Notes: a model not told the origin generated them from the sequence alone. DNA of 64,000 bases from Thermothelomyces thermophilus ATCC 42464 (GCF_000226095.1 NC_016472.1:9796001-9860000), one strand, 5' to 3'; counted from the first letter of the stretch, positions 33,312 to 47,555 are shown. Numbers and translations are program-made.

Positions 33312-36300
33312 CTAGTTCTTATAAGTTGTCTTCTAGTCTAAAATTAAGCCATTTAACTAGGTACTATAGTTCTCTATTAATGATACGTGAATCTAGAATT
33401 TCTTCGACGTCCTATTCTTCTTTCTTGTCTTTTGCTTCGATATGTATAGCAACCTTGGTGTTTTTCGGTGCTGGTTCGAGAAGCGAAATATAGAAAACAT
33501 CTATCTATAGTTATATAGATGATGGTAATGATAGTCGGTAGTTAGATGTCGAAATTCGTTCTTTGATAATAAAGGGTCTAACCTTCTTAAAGTCTAGCTT
33601 TATACTTAGTCGTTTGGTTCGTAAGTTTCGTATAATTAGGTAGACTTTGTCTCCCCTCTCTAGGTAAGGTCCTTTAAGCCTGTATTTGTCGTAGTAGTTC
33701 TTTATTCTAGTCTTGACAAACTCGAGCTCCTTTTTAAGCTTTTTATATAGTGTGTACATTTGTTCTACTTTGACTACTGCTCTTGGTACTATAACCTCTA
33801 GTCCTTGCCTAAGGTCTGCTTTATATCTATAGTTCGCAAAGAATAGTATGACTTTAGTCGTTTCCGTTAGCATCGTATTATAAGCGAGTTATACTATTAG
33901 CAATAGTATAACCTAGTTGTCTTGCTAGTAGTTAACGTAAGAACGGAGATACTGCTTAATAACTTGGTTTAGTCGCTTTGTTTGTCCGTTAGTCTGTAGG
34001 TGATATGCTGTTAATAGCTTGCTATTGACGCCTAATCGTTATATTAATGCTTGCTAGAACTTCGACGCAAACTTGGTGTCTCTGTCGGTGATCTATTCTT
34101 GCGGCTAAGCATATACTAATGTAACTTGCTAATAGATTACGTCTGCTAACTGTTCTGCTATCTAAGACTCCTTATAGGGAAAGAAGTATGCCTACTTGGT
34201 TAGGCGATCTACTATAGTAAGAATACTATCGTAGGTCACTCCTATAGCTATATCCTTAGATTCTAGTAGCTTTATAATAAAGTCTATCGTAATTAAACTC
34301 TATAGTTTATCAGCTATTAGTAGTAGCTAAAGTAGCCTATACGGCTTATGTCGTGCCGTTTTGCTCCGATTGTAGATATTGTAGTTCTATACGACTTCCT
34401 TAACTCGTGCCGTTAACTATAGAAAGTTGTAGTGTTTCTTGACTTGTACGATAGTCTTCGTAACTCCTTTGTATCCTCCAAGTTTCGACTTGTAGAGTTC
34501 TCGAATTATCCGTAGCTATTAATCTTTGTCGTAGATATACGCTTTGCCTCGGTACTAGAGTTTTCTATCTCTTTCTTTTACTCTATTAGGTACTAGTAGT
34601 CCAGGTGCTACTTGATACTATACCTTGTTAATCCTTTCTTCTCGAAAGATTGTATAGCATTCTAGGAACGAGTCAAGTAGATCATCTTCTATAGGTGTCT
34701 ACGTTTTGTAGTATAGTGTTCTGTCCATCTGTTCCTTGAATAACGGTAGTATTATTCCTATTCGTCTTTCCGTATGATCTGTTTGTTAGCTTAAGATATC
34801 TACTCGTACGTTCTCTCTACCCTTCTTATAGCGGATCTCAAAGTTAAATTCTACGAGGAATTCTGCCTATCGTATTTGTCGTCCGTTAAGCTCCTTTATT
34901 ATCGTAAAGTATCGTAAATTCTTATAATCTATATACACTTATACTAGTTTAATCATGCCACTAAGGTATAGTCGCTATTCCTTAAAAGCTTTGATAATCG
35001 TAAGTAGTTCCTTGTTATAGATCGGATAATTAAGATATAGTCTGTCGAGTTTCTTTAAAAAGAAGGCTATAGGATGTAGCTTTCCTTGTCTGTCTTATTA
35101 TTCTAATTGTCCTCCGATAGCGTAGTCTGAAGCATCCGTTTCTACCTTAAATAGCTTCTTAGGGTCTGGCAGTACTAGTACTAGATCTTTAGTAATGGCA
35201 TTACGGATCTATATAAATGCTTGCTTATATTACTCTTCCTATTGGAATTTAGTATTCTTCTTGGTAAGTTTGTATAAAGGTTGTACGATCGCTCTAAAGT
35301 TCCTAATGAACATTTGGTAGAAGTTTATAAATCCGATAAAGCTTTGTACTTCTGTGACTAACGTCGGTCGTAGCCAATTCTTGATAGCTTTAATCTTTGA
35401 AGGTTCTATCCGGATTTGTCCTAGGGATATTTTATATCCTAAAAAGACTATCTTCCTGACATAGAATTCGCTCTTTTCCTTGTTAACTGATAGCTTATAC
35501 GTATATAGCATATCTAGTATTACTTTTACGTACTTCTAGTATTCGTCTATTATCTTAGAGAAGATAAGTATATCGTCAAGATAATATACCGTAAATTTAT
35601 CAAGAAAGGGTTAGATAGCTTGATTAATTAGGGCTTAGAACGTTGCTAGCGTGTTTATAAGTCCAAATAGCATGACAAGGTACTTGTAATGGCTATAAGG
35701 TATCCTAAAGGCCGTTTTCTACTTATCGCCTTCTTTAATCCATATATAATTATAGGCCAATAGTAAGTCAAGACGTGTAAAATATTAGGCTCCTGCTAAC
35801 TGATCTTAGAGCCGTAAGATTAGTAGTAACAGGTATTAGTTTTTCATAGTCTATTCGTTAAGTTACCAATAGTTAACATATAACCATAGCTTTCCGTCTT
35901 TCTTAGGTACAAACAGGATTAGGTAGCCTGCTAGCGATGTCAATAGGCAGATATATCCTCTTCAAAGGTTCTCCTCTAAATATCGCTTAAGTTCTTCATT
36001 CTATATCTAGCTTATATAGTAAATCTTAAAGAACTTTAATTATACTCCTTCCTTAAGCTTAATCTCGTAATCCTATAGGCCGTGTTCTAGTAGTCCTTCT
36101 AGATATTCCGGTTCGAATGCTAGGTGTCCTTCGTATTCCTTTGGTACTTCCCTAGTCTTGTCTTGTCTCTCGGTTTTCTAGTAGTATACGAACTTGGTTC
36201 TGTCTATAGCGATGCTGGCGATTTCTCCTATCTTAACCTACTACTCTAATTACAATGCTCCGCATTCGTCAACGGAGAGAATAGCTATCGGCGGTTTAGC

Positions 36301-36774
36301 TCGTTCCTCTTATTACGATATTGATATCGTTATACTGCCTCTTTTAGAGTCTGTAGTAGTCTGCCTACTACTATCTGTCTCTTGCGGTAGATCTATAGGA
36401 TATACCTTCCCTTGAGCATTGTCTGCTTGCGATCCTTGTATACTCCCTATCTTACTAGTCAAATATGACTCTATTTGGGGTTATAGGTAGCTACTATTCT
36501 TCTAGCTAATGTCTAGGTTATAGTCTTTATACTATAGTAACCTTAATATTATGTCTTTATCGTTGCCTATATCTATAATGCTAAATATAACTACTATAGT
36601 CTTTCCTACTATAGTAATATTAATTAGTTTAGTCTCCCTATATACCTATTATATCGGAAATAGCCCTTTGACTATATTATACTTCTGCTTTATTCTCTAG
36701 GGTATCTATAGCTAATTTACAAGTGTCGGCGAAATCAGGTTTATCTCTACTCTACTATCTACTAGTACAAGCAT
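33250..36774 (-). pseudogene. R5 pol
   Basis: pol starts at 36774 in the -1 frame to gag. An open block at 33511-33873 holds the integrase tail (NYRYKADLRQGLEVIVPRA, RGDKVYLIIRNL, KKVRPFII). Another at 35239-35511 holds the reverse-transcriptase thumb to RNase H junction (FLGYKISLGQIRIEPSK, FIGFINFYQMFIRNF). The catalytic and zinc motifs lie in order between them. The 3' end is approximate. Confidence 0.83.
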
Positions 36775-39158
36775 TTCGTGCTATTTCCACTATGCTGTTA
36801 TCTATAATCGCTTGTCTTGCCGCCGTCGTCTAAAGATTGTAGTGATTTCCTATATTTCTGCTAGGAGGTCTCGATATAGTGGTCTCTTATGCTAGTTCCT
36901 CCTATATTATGCTATCACTTGCCGCTATACAGGTGTTAATGGTTTCTAGGCCCCTCGAAGGGCCCTGACCTATTTCCTAGGTTAATACTAACCTCTTTAG
37001 TTATTTAGCTAATAGCGGCTTTGTCGATCGTACTCATTTCTATAAGCCATTAAGTGCTTGTGGCTTCCTACTATTAGGTCTATTCTACTTTCTATCGTGT
37101 GTGCTATAGCTTCGTCTAAAGCTCCCGAATTTACGATTTCTTTTTATCCACGTAATAGAGGTAATCGTTGCTCTAGTACGAGTCTTACGTGTCTCGTCCT
37201 ATTTTGTAGTACCTAGGCTAGGCTTGTCTTAGAACTATTATAATGCTTTCTAGATTGCGGGCTTCGATCTTCTAGAGCAATTCGGCTGCTCTATTTCCTA
37301 TATTATAGACCTATTCCACGGGGTATAAGCTTCAGTCCTTATTTCCTTATTAGGTTGGCTAGTAATTATTTTCGAATTTGTCGCGGAAGTGGTATTGGCA
37401 TTTGTATACCATATACTGGAACTAAGGCACTTACGTATATGCCTCGTGTCGAGAGTATAGTCATGTAGTGTTGCCTAGGAGGTATTAGAATTCTTTCCTA
37501 AATCCTTCCCATTATATATAGACCGTAGATACTCTAGTGCTAATATAGGAGTGTTTCTTCTAGTAGCTTTCCTATATACGCTCGTCTTTTCCGCGGTTTA
37601 CACGTATAAACTAGTATTCTAAGTTCCGTACGTCGTTACTAAGTTACTAGCCATTAAGATGCTTGGCGTAGCTATCAGGCCTATTATATATTATAGGCTA
37701 TTTTCCTTTAATGGTTTCTACAATACGTTAGAGTTCCCTCATTTCGTCCCTCCTTTTATCACTCTAGTAGGCAAGTCAAATCAAGCGTTTATCCCGTTTA
37801 TATAGTTCCGCGTTAAGCCGAAAAACTTCGTTACGATACCATTCGATCTATTCCTAGAGGAATAGAACATTAGGTCTAGGTCTTTCGATTCCTTAGGTAT
37901 CGGTTGTCTACGATCTATCCTACCTCTATATAACTATGAAACCCTACTACCTTAAGGCTAGGAGAATCGAAACTAGCGGTATATATTCTCCTACTATATC
38001 CTATTTAGCAAGACCTATCTCTAGGTCTACAGTGACTAGTTCGGAGTATAGTGCTTGTTCGTCTTTACTATTATCGTCATATCCAAGACTATCTATATTA
38101 CTACCCCTGTCTTTGTAGCTCGTAGCTACTACTTCGATAATGTCCTTAGTAGTTTCGTCGATAGCTATAACTTCCTTTCTAGGGATTATCTTCTATTCTT
38201 TCTTCGGGCTATAATATTCTTACTTGTAATGCCCTTTCTTCCTATAGTTATAGTAGGTAATATTGGACTTGTCTTTGGTCGTCTTCTTCTAGTCCTGCTT
38301 TTACGCTATATCTATATCTATAGCTCTGGGATACGTCCTATATAAGGTACTAACGTACGCTCGCTTTTTCTTGTCGTTAGCTTTAACTATGGTTCTATTT
38401 ATTCGACCTCGTTTCTACTACTCCTATATATAGAGTCGATTATTAATCTTAATAGCCTATATAATATATTTGTCTAGAGTCTTAGGCCGATCGTACTTAT
38501 ATAGCTTATCCTTAACCTTTTCCTTTAAGCCATTATAGAATAGTTACATTAATGCCTCGTCGTTAAGCTAAGACTTAAGCATGTCCTATCTAAACTATAT
38601 AGTATAGGAGGCTACTAACTTAGTCTATCAGAGATTAGCAAGTCTTTCTTATATATAAATCTTCTTATCCTTATCGCTAAAAACTTTCCGAAGCTCTTCT
38701 TCGAAACGGTCATAAGATTAGAAGACTACCTATATAAATATATCTTAGTTATCTTCGTTTTCCTTAGTGAGATAGTCGTTCTATATAGGCTCGAACTATC
38801 TAAGTGCCTTGCCCTCTAGTCTCGTAACTATGTAAAGGACTTTAGCTTTATCGTCCAAAAACTTGTCATCATTAAGCCAGAAGTAAGATCAGAGGTTTGT
38901 CAGGAATCCTACAAGATCCTCCTTAGTTCCCCTATATTTACTAGGTAGTTCGATCTTAATACGGCTCACTTTAGCGGTCTCGAGCGTCTCGATTTTGGCG
39001 TAGGCCTCGTTAACTAACTTCTACGAGTACTTTTCGCGATTCTCGAGTTCCTTGATTTAAGCTTAAGCAGCCTTGTCTCTCTAGTCTAACTCCTAGATCC
39101 GCTACTAGAGTTGACCAAGCTAAGTAAGCAGCTGTTTGGCCGTGACGTTGGTAGCTAT
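36762..39158 (-). pseudogene. R5 gag
   Basis: 2397 bp exactly, start codon ATA for ATG (complement of 39156-39158), stop at 36762-36764. The knuckle region is near 38240 and the extension follows it. Confidence 0.85.
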
Positions 39159-39224
39159 GTCGATGTCGAGGTCGAAGTCTCCTCCGTTCTAAACTATAAT
39201 AGAACAAAGGGAGTAGTAATAATG

Positions 39225-39673
39225 TATGATGAACCTAACTTAGACTTCTTCTAAAAGGGTCTAGATAGAGGTAGGTAAAGCGGGACAAGTAGGCAGGTCG
39301 TCTAAGGGATTTGGTAAAGCTAAAGGGTTTATAATAACACTAGAGTTATCTCTTATAGTAATTAGCAATGCTTGGTATAAGTACTATGATTGTAATTGTT
39401 ACCACTGGTGAACTCCAGAGTCTACCGTAACGAGTGACTATCTATATATATATATACTCCTTCTGATCGCTTATAGCCTTCTTTGATCCTGTCCTTAGGT
39501 TGCCTTTGGTAGCTAGCTATCCTCTGCTATCTTTCCCTTTTGGCAATTGTTTGCCTGTGGTAGCCTATGCTCCCTAGCGATCCGTATCAGCCTCGCTTTG
39601 TGCCCTTCTTGATTGGTGGCTCATTTAGCCCTCTACGCCCTACCGGGTCGCGGTATATAGTTGGCTTGTGACA
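39225..39673 (-). repeat. R5 5' LTR (type C, right copy)
   Basis: 449 bp, TATGATGAACC...GCTTGTGACA on the plus strand, followed by TAGTT. Confidence 0.92.
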
Positions 39674-42600
39674 TAGTTCTAATAAATTCGAGTTCCTCTT
39701 TAAGCTTCTTATATAATATATATATTTATTTTACTTTGACTATTACTCTCGGCACTATAACCTCTAGTCCTTGCCTAAGGTCTACTTTATATCTATAGTT
39801 CGTAAAGAATAGTATAACTTTAGTCGTTTCTGTTAGCATTATATTATAAGCAAGTTATACTATTAGCAATAGTATAACCTAGTCGTCTTGCTAGTAGTTA
39901 ACGTAAGAATAGAGATATTACTTAATAACTTAGTTTAGTTACTCTGTTTGTCCGTTAGTCTATAGGTAATATGCCGTTAACAGCTTGCTATCAATGCCTA
40001 ATCGTTATATTAACACTTACTAGAACTTCGATATAAACTTGGTATCTCTATCGGTAATCTATTCCTATAGCTAAGTGTATACTAATATGACTTACTAATA
40101 GATTATATCTACTAACTATTCTACTATCTAGGACTCCTTATAAGGAAAGAAGTATACCTATTTGGTTAGGCGGTCTACTATAGTGAGAATACTATTATAG
40201 ATTACCCCTATAGCCATATCCTTAAATTCTAGTAGTTTTGTAATAAAGTCTATCGTAACTAAACTCTATAGTTTGTTAGCTATTGGCAATAGCTAGAGTA
40301 GCCTATATAGCTTATATCGTGCCATTTTGCTTCGATTATAAATGTCGTAGTTCCGTATGACTTTCTTAACTTGTACCGTTAACTATAGAAAGTTATAGTG
40401 TTTCTTGACTTATACGACGGTCTTTATAACTCCTTTATATCCTCCGAGTTTCGACTTATAGAGGTCTTAAATCATTCGTAGCTATTAATCTTTATCGTAG
40501 ATATACGCTTTGCCTCGGTACTAGAGTTTCCTATCTTTTTCTTCTACTCCGTTAGGTACTACTAGTCCGGGTACTACTTAATACTATATCTCGTTAATCC
40601 TTTCTTCTTAAAAGATTATATAACATTCTAGGAACGAGTCGAGTAGATTATCTTCTACAGGTATTTACGTTTCGTAGTATAGCGTTCTATCTATTCGTTC
40701 CTTAAATAACGGTAGCGTTGTTTCCGTTCGTCCTTCTATATAATCTATTTGTCGGCTTAAAGCGTCTGCTTATACGTTCTCTTTGCCCTTCTTATAGCGG
40801 ATCTTAAAATTAAATTCTATAAGGAATTCTACCTATCGTATTTGTCGTCCGTTAAGCTCCTTTGTTATTATAAAGTATCGTAAATTCTTATAATCTATAT
40901 ATACTTATACTAGTTCGATCGTACTACTAAGGTATAATCGCTATTCCTTAAAAGCTTTAATAATTATAAGTAATTCCTTATTATAGATTAGATAATTAAG
41001 ACGTAGTCTATTAAGCTTCTTTAAAAAGAAGGCTATAGGATATAGCTTCCCTTGTTCGTTTCATTATCCTAACTATCCCCTAATGGTATAATCTAAAGCG
41101 TCCGTTTCTACCTTAAATAGCTTCTTAGGGTCTAGTAGCACTAGTATTAGATCTTTAGTAATGGCGTTACAGATCTATATAAATGCTTGCTCGTATTGCT
41201 CTTCCTATTAGAATTTAGCATTCTTCTTAGTAAATTCGTACAAAGGTCGTACGATCGCTCTAAAGTTCCTAATAAACATCTAGTAGAAGTTCGTAAACCT
41301 AATAAAACTTCGTACTTCCGTGACTGACATCGGTCGTAGCTAATTCTTAATAACTTTAACCTTCGAAGGTTCTATCCGAATTTGTCCTAGGGATATCTTG
41401 TATCCTAAAAATACCGTCTTCTTAACGTAGAATTTACTCTTTTTCTTGTTAACTAATAGCTTATATATGTATAAGGTGTCTAGCACTACTCTTACATACT
41501 TCTAGTGTTCGTCTATCGTTTTAGAGAAGATAAGTATATTATTAAGATAATATACCGTAAATTTGTTAAGAAAGGGATGGATAGCTTAATCGATTAGGGC
41601 TTAAAACGTTACTAGCGTATTTATAAGTCTAAATAGTATAACGAGGTACTTATAGTAGCTATAGGGTATCCTAAAGGCTATTTTCTACTCGTCGCCTTCT
41701 TTAATCCGTATATAGTTATAGGCTAATGGCAAGTTAAGATATGTAAAATATTAGGCTCCTACTAACTAATCTCGGAGCTATAAGATTAGCGATAACAGGT
41801 ATCGGTTTTTTATAATCTATTTATTAAGTTACTAATAGTCAATATATAACTATAGCTTTCCGTCTTTCTTAGGTATAAATAGGATTAGGTAGCCTATTAG
41901 TAATGTCGATAGGTAGATATATCCTCTTCGAAGATTCTCCTCTAAATATCGCTTAAGTTCTTTGTTCTATATCTAGCTCGTATAGTAAATCTTAAAGAAC
42001 TTTAGTTATGCTCCTTCCTTAAGCTTGATCTTATAATCCTATAGGCCGTATTCTAGTAATCCTTCTAGATACTTCGGTTCGAATGCTAGGTATCCTTTAT
42101 ATTTCTCTAGTACTTCCCTAGTCTTATCTTATCTCTCGGCTTTCTAATAATATACGAACTTAGTTCCGTCTATAGCGATACTAGCGATTTCTCCTGTCTT
42201 AACCTACTGCTCTAGTTATAGTGCTCCGCATTCGTTAACGGAGAGAACAGCTATCGGCGGTTTAGCTCGTTCCTCCTATCATAATGTCGGTATTGTTATA
42301 CTGCTTCTTCTAGAGTCTGTAGTAGTCTACCTATTACTATCTATCTCTTATAGTAGATCTGTAGGATATGCCTTCCCCTAAGTATCGTCTGCTCGCGATC
42401 CTTATATGCTCCCTATCTTACTAGTCAAATATAACTCTATTTAAGGTCGTAGGTAGCTACTATTCTTCTAGCTAATGTCTAGGTCGTAATCTTTATACTA
42501 TGGTAATCCTAATATTATATCTTTATTATTGCCTATATCTATAATACTAAATACGACTATTATAGTTTTCCTTACTATAGTGATGTCAATCGGTTTAGTT

Positions 42601-42740
42601 TTCTTATATACCTATTATATCGGAAATAGCCCTTTGACTATACTATACTTCCGCTTTATTCTCTAAAGTATCTATAGCTAATTTACAAGTGTTAGTAAAA
42701 TTAGGTTTATCTCTGCTCTACTATCTACTAGTATAAGCAT
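39674..42740 (-). pseudogene. R4 pol, 5' part
   Basis: Protease to integrase core, about 1022 codons, ending where R5 entered the integrase C-terminal region. It is heavily mutated, with no open block longer than 60 codons. Confidence 0.83.
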
Positions 42741-45124
42741 TTCGTGCTGTTTTCATTATACTGTTATCTATAATCGCTTGTCTTGCCGCCGTCGCCTAAA
42801 GATTACGGCGATTTTTTATATTTCTACTAGAAGGTCTCGATATAGTAGTCTCTTACGCTAGTTCCTCCTATATTACGCTACTACTCACCGCTATACGGGC
42901 ATTAATGGTTTTCGGGCCCTTCGGAGGGCCCTAACCCGTTTCCTAGGTTAGTGCTAACCTCTTCGGTTATTTAGCTAATAGCGGCTTCGTCGATCGTGCT
43001 CATTTCTATAAGCTATTAAGTGCTAGTAGCTTTCTACTATTAGGTCCGTTCTACTTTCTATCGTATATACTATAGCTTTATCTAAAGCTCTTAGATCTGC
43101 GATTTCTTTTCGTCTATATAGTAGAGGTAGTCGTTACTCCGGCACGAGTCCTATATGTCTCGTCCTGTTCTGTAGTGCCTAGGCCAGGCTCGTTTTAGTA
43201 CTACTATAATGCCTTCTAGATTGTAGGCCTCGATCTTCTAGAGTAATTTGGCTACTCTATTTCCTATATTATAGACCTATTCTATAGGGTAGAGACTTCT
43301 GTTCTCATTTCCTTATTAGGTCGGCTAGTAGTTATTTTCGAATTTGTCGCGAAAGTAGTATTAGCATTTATATAATATATACTAGAACCAGGGCACTTAT
43401 ATATATGCCTTGTATCGTAAGTATAGTCGTATAACGTCGCCTAGAAGGTATTAGAATTCTTTTCTAAATCCTTCCTACCATATATAGACCATAGGTACTC
43501 TAATGCTAAGGTAGGAGTATTTCTTCTAGTAGTTTTCCTATATACATTTATCTTTTACTCGGTTCGCGCGTATAAACCAGTACTCTAGGTTCTATACGTC
43601 ATAGCTAAGTTACTAATCGTCAAAATACTTAGTATAGCTATCAGGCCTATTATATATCATAGGCTGTTCCCCTTTAATAGTTTCTATAATATATTAGAGT
43701 TCCCTTATCTCGTTTCTTATCTTATCGCTCTACTAGGCAAGTCAAATCAAGCGTCTATCCTGTTTGTATAGTTCTATATTGAGCCGGAAAACTTTATTAT
43801 AATATTATTCGATTCGTTCCTAGAGAAATAGGACATTAGGTCCGGGTCTCTCGATTCCTTAGGTATCGGTTATCTATAATCTATCCTACCTCTAGGTAAC
43901 TATAAAACCCTATTACCTTAAGGCTAGGAGAATCGAAATTAGTAATATATACTCTCCTACCGTATCCTATTTGGCAAGACCTATTTCTAGGTCTATAGTA
44001 ACCAGTTCGGAGTATAGTGCTTGTTCGTCTTTACTATCGCTGTTACGTCTAAGACTATCCATATCGCTATCCCTGTTTTCGTAGCTTGTAACTGCTACTT
44101 TAATAATATCCTTAGCGGTTTTATTAATAGCTATAATTTCCTTTCTAGGGACTAGTTTCTAGTCTTTCTTCGGGTTTTGATATTCTCGTTTATAGTGTCC
44201 TTTCTTTCTATAGTTATAGTAGGTAACGTTAGACTTGTCTTTAGTTATCTTCTTCTTATCTTGCTTCTATGTTATATCTATATCTATAGCTCTAGGATAT
44301 GTCCTATATAAGGTGCTAACGTATACTCGTTTTTTCTTATCGTTAGCCTTAACTATAGTTCCGTTTATCTAACCTTGTTTCTATTACTCTTATATATAGA
44401 GTTGATTATCGATCCTAATGGCCTATATAATATATTTATCTAGGGTTTTAGGCTAGTTATACTTATATAGCTTGTCTTTAACCTTTTCCTTTAAGCTATA
44501 ATAGAATAGTTATATTAATGCCTTATCGTTAAGCTAAGACTTAAGTATATCCTATCTAAACTATATAATATAGGAGGCTACTAACTTAGTCTATTAGAGA
44601 TTAACAAGTCTTTCTTATATATAAATCTTCTTATCTTTATTACTAAAAACCTTCTAAAGCTCTTCTTTAAACTAGTTATAGAATCGAAAGACTACCTATA
44701 TAAACGCGTCTTAGTTATCTTCGTTTTCCTTAATAAGATAGTTATTCTATATAAGCTTAAATTATCTAAATACCTTACCCTTTAGTCTCGTAGCTATATA
44801 GAGGACTTTAGCTTTGTTATCCGGAAACTTATCATTATTAAGCTAGAAGTAAGATTAGAGGTTTATCAGGAATCCTATAAGATCCTCCTTAGTTCCTCTA
44901 TATTTACCAGGTAGTTTGATCTTGATATGGCTTACTTTAGTACCCTTAAGTGCCTTAATTTTAGTATAGGCCTCATTAACTAGCTTCTACAAGTGCTTTT
45001 TACCATTCTCGAGTTCCTTGATCTAAGCTTAAGCAACCTTATCTCTCTAGTCTAACTCCTAGATCTGCTACTAGAGTTAACCAAGCTAGGTAAGCAGCTA
45101 TTTAGCCGTGACGTTAGTAGCTAT
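42728..45124 (-). pseudogene. R4 gag
   Basis: 2397 bp exactly, from the ATA start (complement of 45122-45124) to the conserved stop at 42728-42730. Knuckle region near 44210. Strong RIP. Confidence 0.84.
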
Positions 45125-45190
45125 ATCGATGTCAAGGTCGAAATTACCTCCGTTCTAAGCTATAATAGAATAAAGGGAGTAATAGCAACA

Positions 45191-45643
45191 TGTAACGAAC
45201 CTAACTTAGACCTCTTCCGAAAGGGTTTAGATAGAGGTAAACTAAGTAGGATAAGTATATAGGTCGTCTAAGGGATTTAATAAAGCTAAAGAGTTTATAA
45301 TAATACTAGAGTTATCTCTTATAGTAGTTAGCGATACCTATTATGAGTACTATGATTATAGGTTACTATTATTAGTAAACTCTTAGAGTCTACTAAAACA
45401 AGTGATTATTTATATATATATATACTTCTATCAGTCGCTTATAATCTCCTTCTAGCCTGCCTTAGGATTGCCTTTAGTAGCTAGCTATCCTTTGCTATCC
45501 TTCCCTTTTTGGCAATTGTTTGCCTATAGTAGCCTGCGTTCCCTAGCGATCCTATGTTGGCCTTGCTCTATGCCCTTCTTGATTAGTGGCTTGTTTAGTC
45601 TGCTACGCCCTACCGGGTCGCGGTATATAGTTGGCTTGTAACA
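45191..45643 (-). repeat. R4 5' LTR (type C, right copy)
   Basis: 453 bp, TGTAACGAACC...GCTTGTAACA on the plus strand, followed by the ATCGG duplication. Confidence 0.9.
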
Positions 45644-46551
45644 ATCGGCAAGTTATATTAGTATATGCTTAGCTATAAGAATAGATTACCAATAGAGATA
45701 CTAAGTTCGCGTTGAAGTTCTAATAAGCGTTAATGTAATAATTAGGCATTAATAGCAAGCTATTAATAGTATATTACCTATAGACTAATAGATGAATAGA
45801 GTGACTAAACCAAGTTATCGAGTAGTATCTCCGTTCTTACATTAACTACTAGTAAGATAACTAGGTTATACTATTACTAATAGTATAACTTGCTTATAAT
45901 ATAACACTAACAGAAACGACTAAAGTTACACCGTTCTTTACGAACTATAAATATAAAGCAGACTTTAGGCAAGGACTAGAGATTATAGTGCTAAGAGTAG
46001 TGGTCAAAGCGGAACAAATATACGTACTATATAAAAAGCTTAAAAAGGAACTTAAGTTTGTCAAGACTAGAATAAAGAACTACTACGATAAATATAGGCT
46101 TAAGAGACCTTGCCTAAAGAGGGGAGACAAAGTCTACCTAATTATACGAAACTTATAAACTAAACGACTAAGTATAAAGCTAGACTTTAAGAAGGTTAGA
46201 CCCTTTATTATCAAAGAACGAATTTCGACATCTAACTACCGACTATCGTTACTATTATCTATATGACTACAGACAGATATTTTTCATATTTCGCTTCTCA
46301 AACTAGTACTAAAAAACGCCAAGGTTACTATATATATTAAAGTAGAAGACGAGGAGGAAGAATGAGATATTAAAGAAATTCTAGATTCTTATACTATCGA
46401 TAGGGAACTATAGTACCTAGTTAAATAGCTTAATTTCGGACTAGAAGATAACTTATAGAAACCTATTAAGAATTTAAACTGCCTTAAGAAACTAGAATAG
46501 TTCTATCGGTAGAACCCAGATCGGCTAAAGGCAAACCTAGGACAGAACCAA
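45644..46551 (+). pseudogene. R1 pol, part 3 (integrase core and tail, chromodomain)
   Basis: Resumes R1 integrase after R4. The positions of the last acidic catalytic residue, the GPY/F-like module and the chromodomain can be aligned to R3. At 46549-46551 R1 reads CAA where R3 has a terminal TAA, so pol of this type may end further downstream. Confidence 0.82.
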
Positions 46552-47103
46552 AAATAGCACCCTAGTTAATAACGTCGACGCCACCATTAAGTTATATAAC
46601 GGCCCCCGATTCCTACTATTCTATCGCCTCTAATTCGTCTAGATTTAACAAACCCTATATAACTATATCTGCCCCCTTCTCTACTAGGAACTCTCATTAT
46701 TTATAGACCTAAGTCAGACAGGCTAATACCTTGGAAGCTTTACGTTAATATTCTCGTAGCAAGGCTTCGGCCTCTTTCTCTTTAGCCTTTAAACGACGTT
46801 ACTCGCGTATAATACGATCTACTACATTACGATTAGAGACGTACTCTTATAAGGAAATAGGAACTTATAAAAAGAAACTAGAACGCTAGAACTATCGTAA
46901 GCACGACCCCGACGTATATAAGCCTCGTAACGACGAGATTTTTTAATCATTTTATATACTCGGTTATACTCTACGTAATGAGAACATACTATCACTACAA
47001 ACCCATAATCGGAAATAAACTAAGCTAAACACTTATAACAAATAGATACTAGGGATCTATATACGTTAGACAGTATAATTAATAGTATAAAAGGTAATAA
47101 GAG
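46466..47103 (-). pseudogene. R1 accessory antisense ORF (aORF, type B1), cut by R6
   Basis: Same type as in R3. The stop is at 46466-46468, the coiled-coil part near 46640-46860 and the cysteine region near 46900-47000. The upstream segment is interrupted at 47103 by R6 (left flank AAGAG). Confidence 0.62.
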
Positions 47104-47555
47104 TGTTATAAGCCAACTATATACCGTGACCCGATAGGGCGTAGCAGACTAAACGAGCTACTAATTAAGAAGGGCATAGAGCAAGGCCGACATAGGATCG
47201 CTAGGGAGCACAGGCTACCACAGGCAAACAATTACCAAAAGGGAAGAATAGTAGAGGATAGCTAGTTACTAAAGGCGATCCTAAAGCAGGCTAGAAGGGG
47301 ACTATAAGCAACCAATAGAAGTATATATACATATAAATAATTACTCGTTTTAGTAGACTCTAAGAGTTTACTAATAATAGCAACCTATAATTATAATACC
47401 TATAATAAGTATCGCTAACTACTATAAGAGATAACTCTAGTATCATTATAAACCCTTTAGCTTCATTAAATCCCTTAGATGACCTATATACTTATCCTAC
47501 TTAGTTTACCTCTATCTAAACCCTTTCGGAAGAGGTCTAAGTTAGGTTTATTATA
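47104..47555 (+). repeat. R6 5' LTR (type C)
   Basis: 452 bp, TGTTATAAGCCAACTATA...GGTTTATTATA, the reverse complement of the type C LTRs of R4, R5 and R7. Confidence 0.88.

Larger units (their letters stand above)
32068..39673 (-). mobile_element. R5: complete Ty3/gypsy element in R4, minus orientation
   Basis: 7606 bp, two 449-bp type C LTRs, TAGTT duplication at 32063-32067 and 39674-39678. The R4 integrase tail resumes at 39679. Confidence 0.93.
30416..45643 (-). mobile_element. R4: Ty3/gypsy element in R1 integrase, minus orientation, carrying R5
   Basis: The LTR pair is flanked by ATTAG (30411-30415) and ATCGG (45644-45648), a single 5-bp duplication in which one copy has since suffered a C-to-T and a G-to-A change. 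R1 integrase continues after 45648 with CAAGTTAYATTAGTATATGC. Without R5 the element is about 7.62 kb. Confidence 0.9.
9818..47103 (+). mobile_element. R1: Ty3/gypsy chromodomain retroelement, plus orientation, interrupted three times
   Basis: R1 sits in the transposase of the DNA transposon (flank AGCAG at 9813-9817). Its own sequence is 9818-13088, 28169-30415 and 45644-47103. R2, R4 and R6 fill the gaps, and its 3' LTR must lie beyond 64000. Rejoined, it reads LTR, gag, protease, reverse transcriptase, RNase H, integrase, chromodomain, antisense aORF. It is among the most mutated copies, as expected for the oldest of the nest. Confidence 0.88.
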
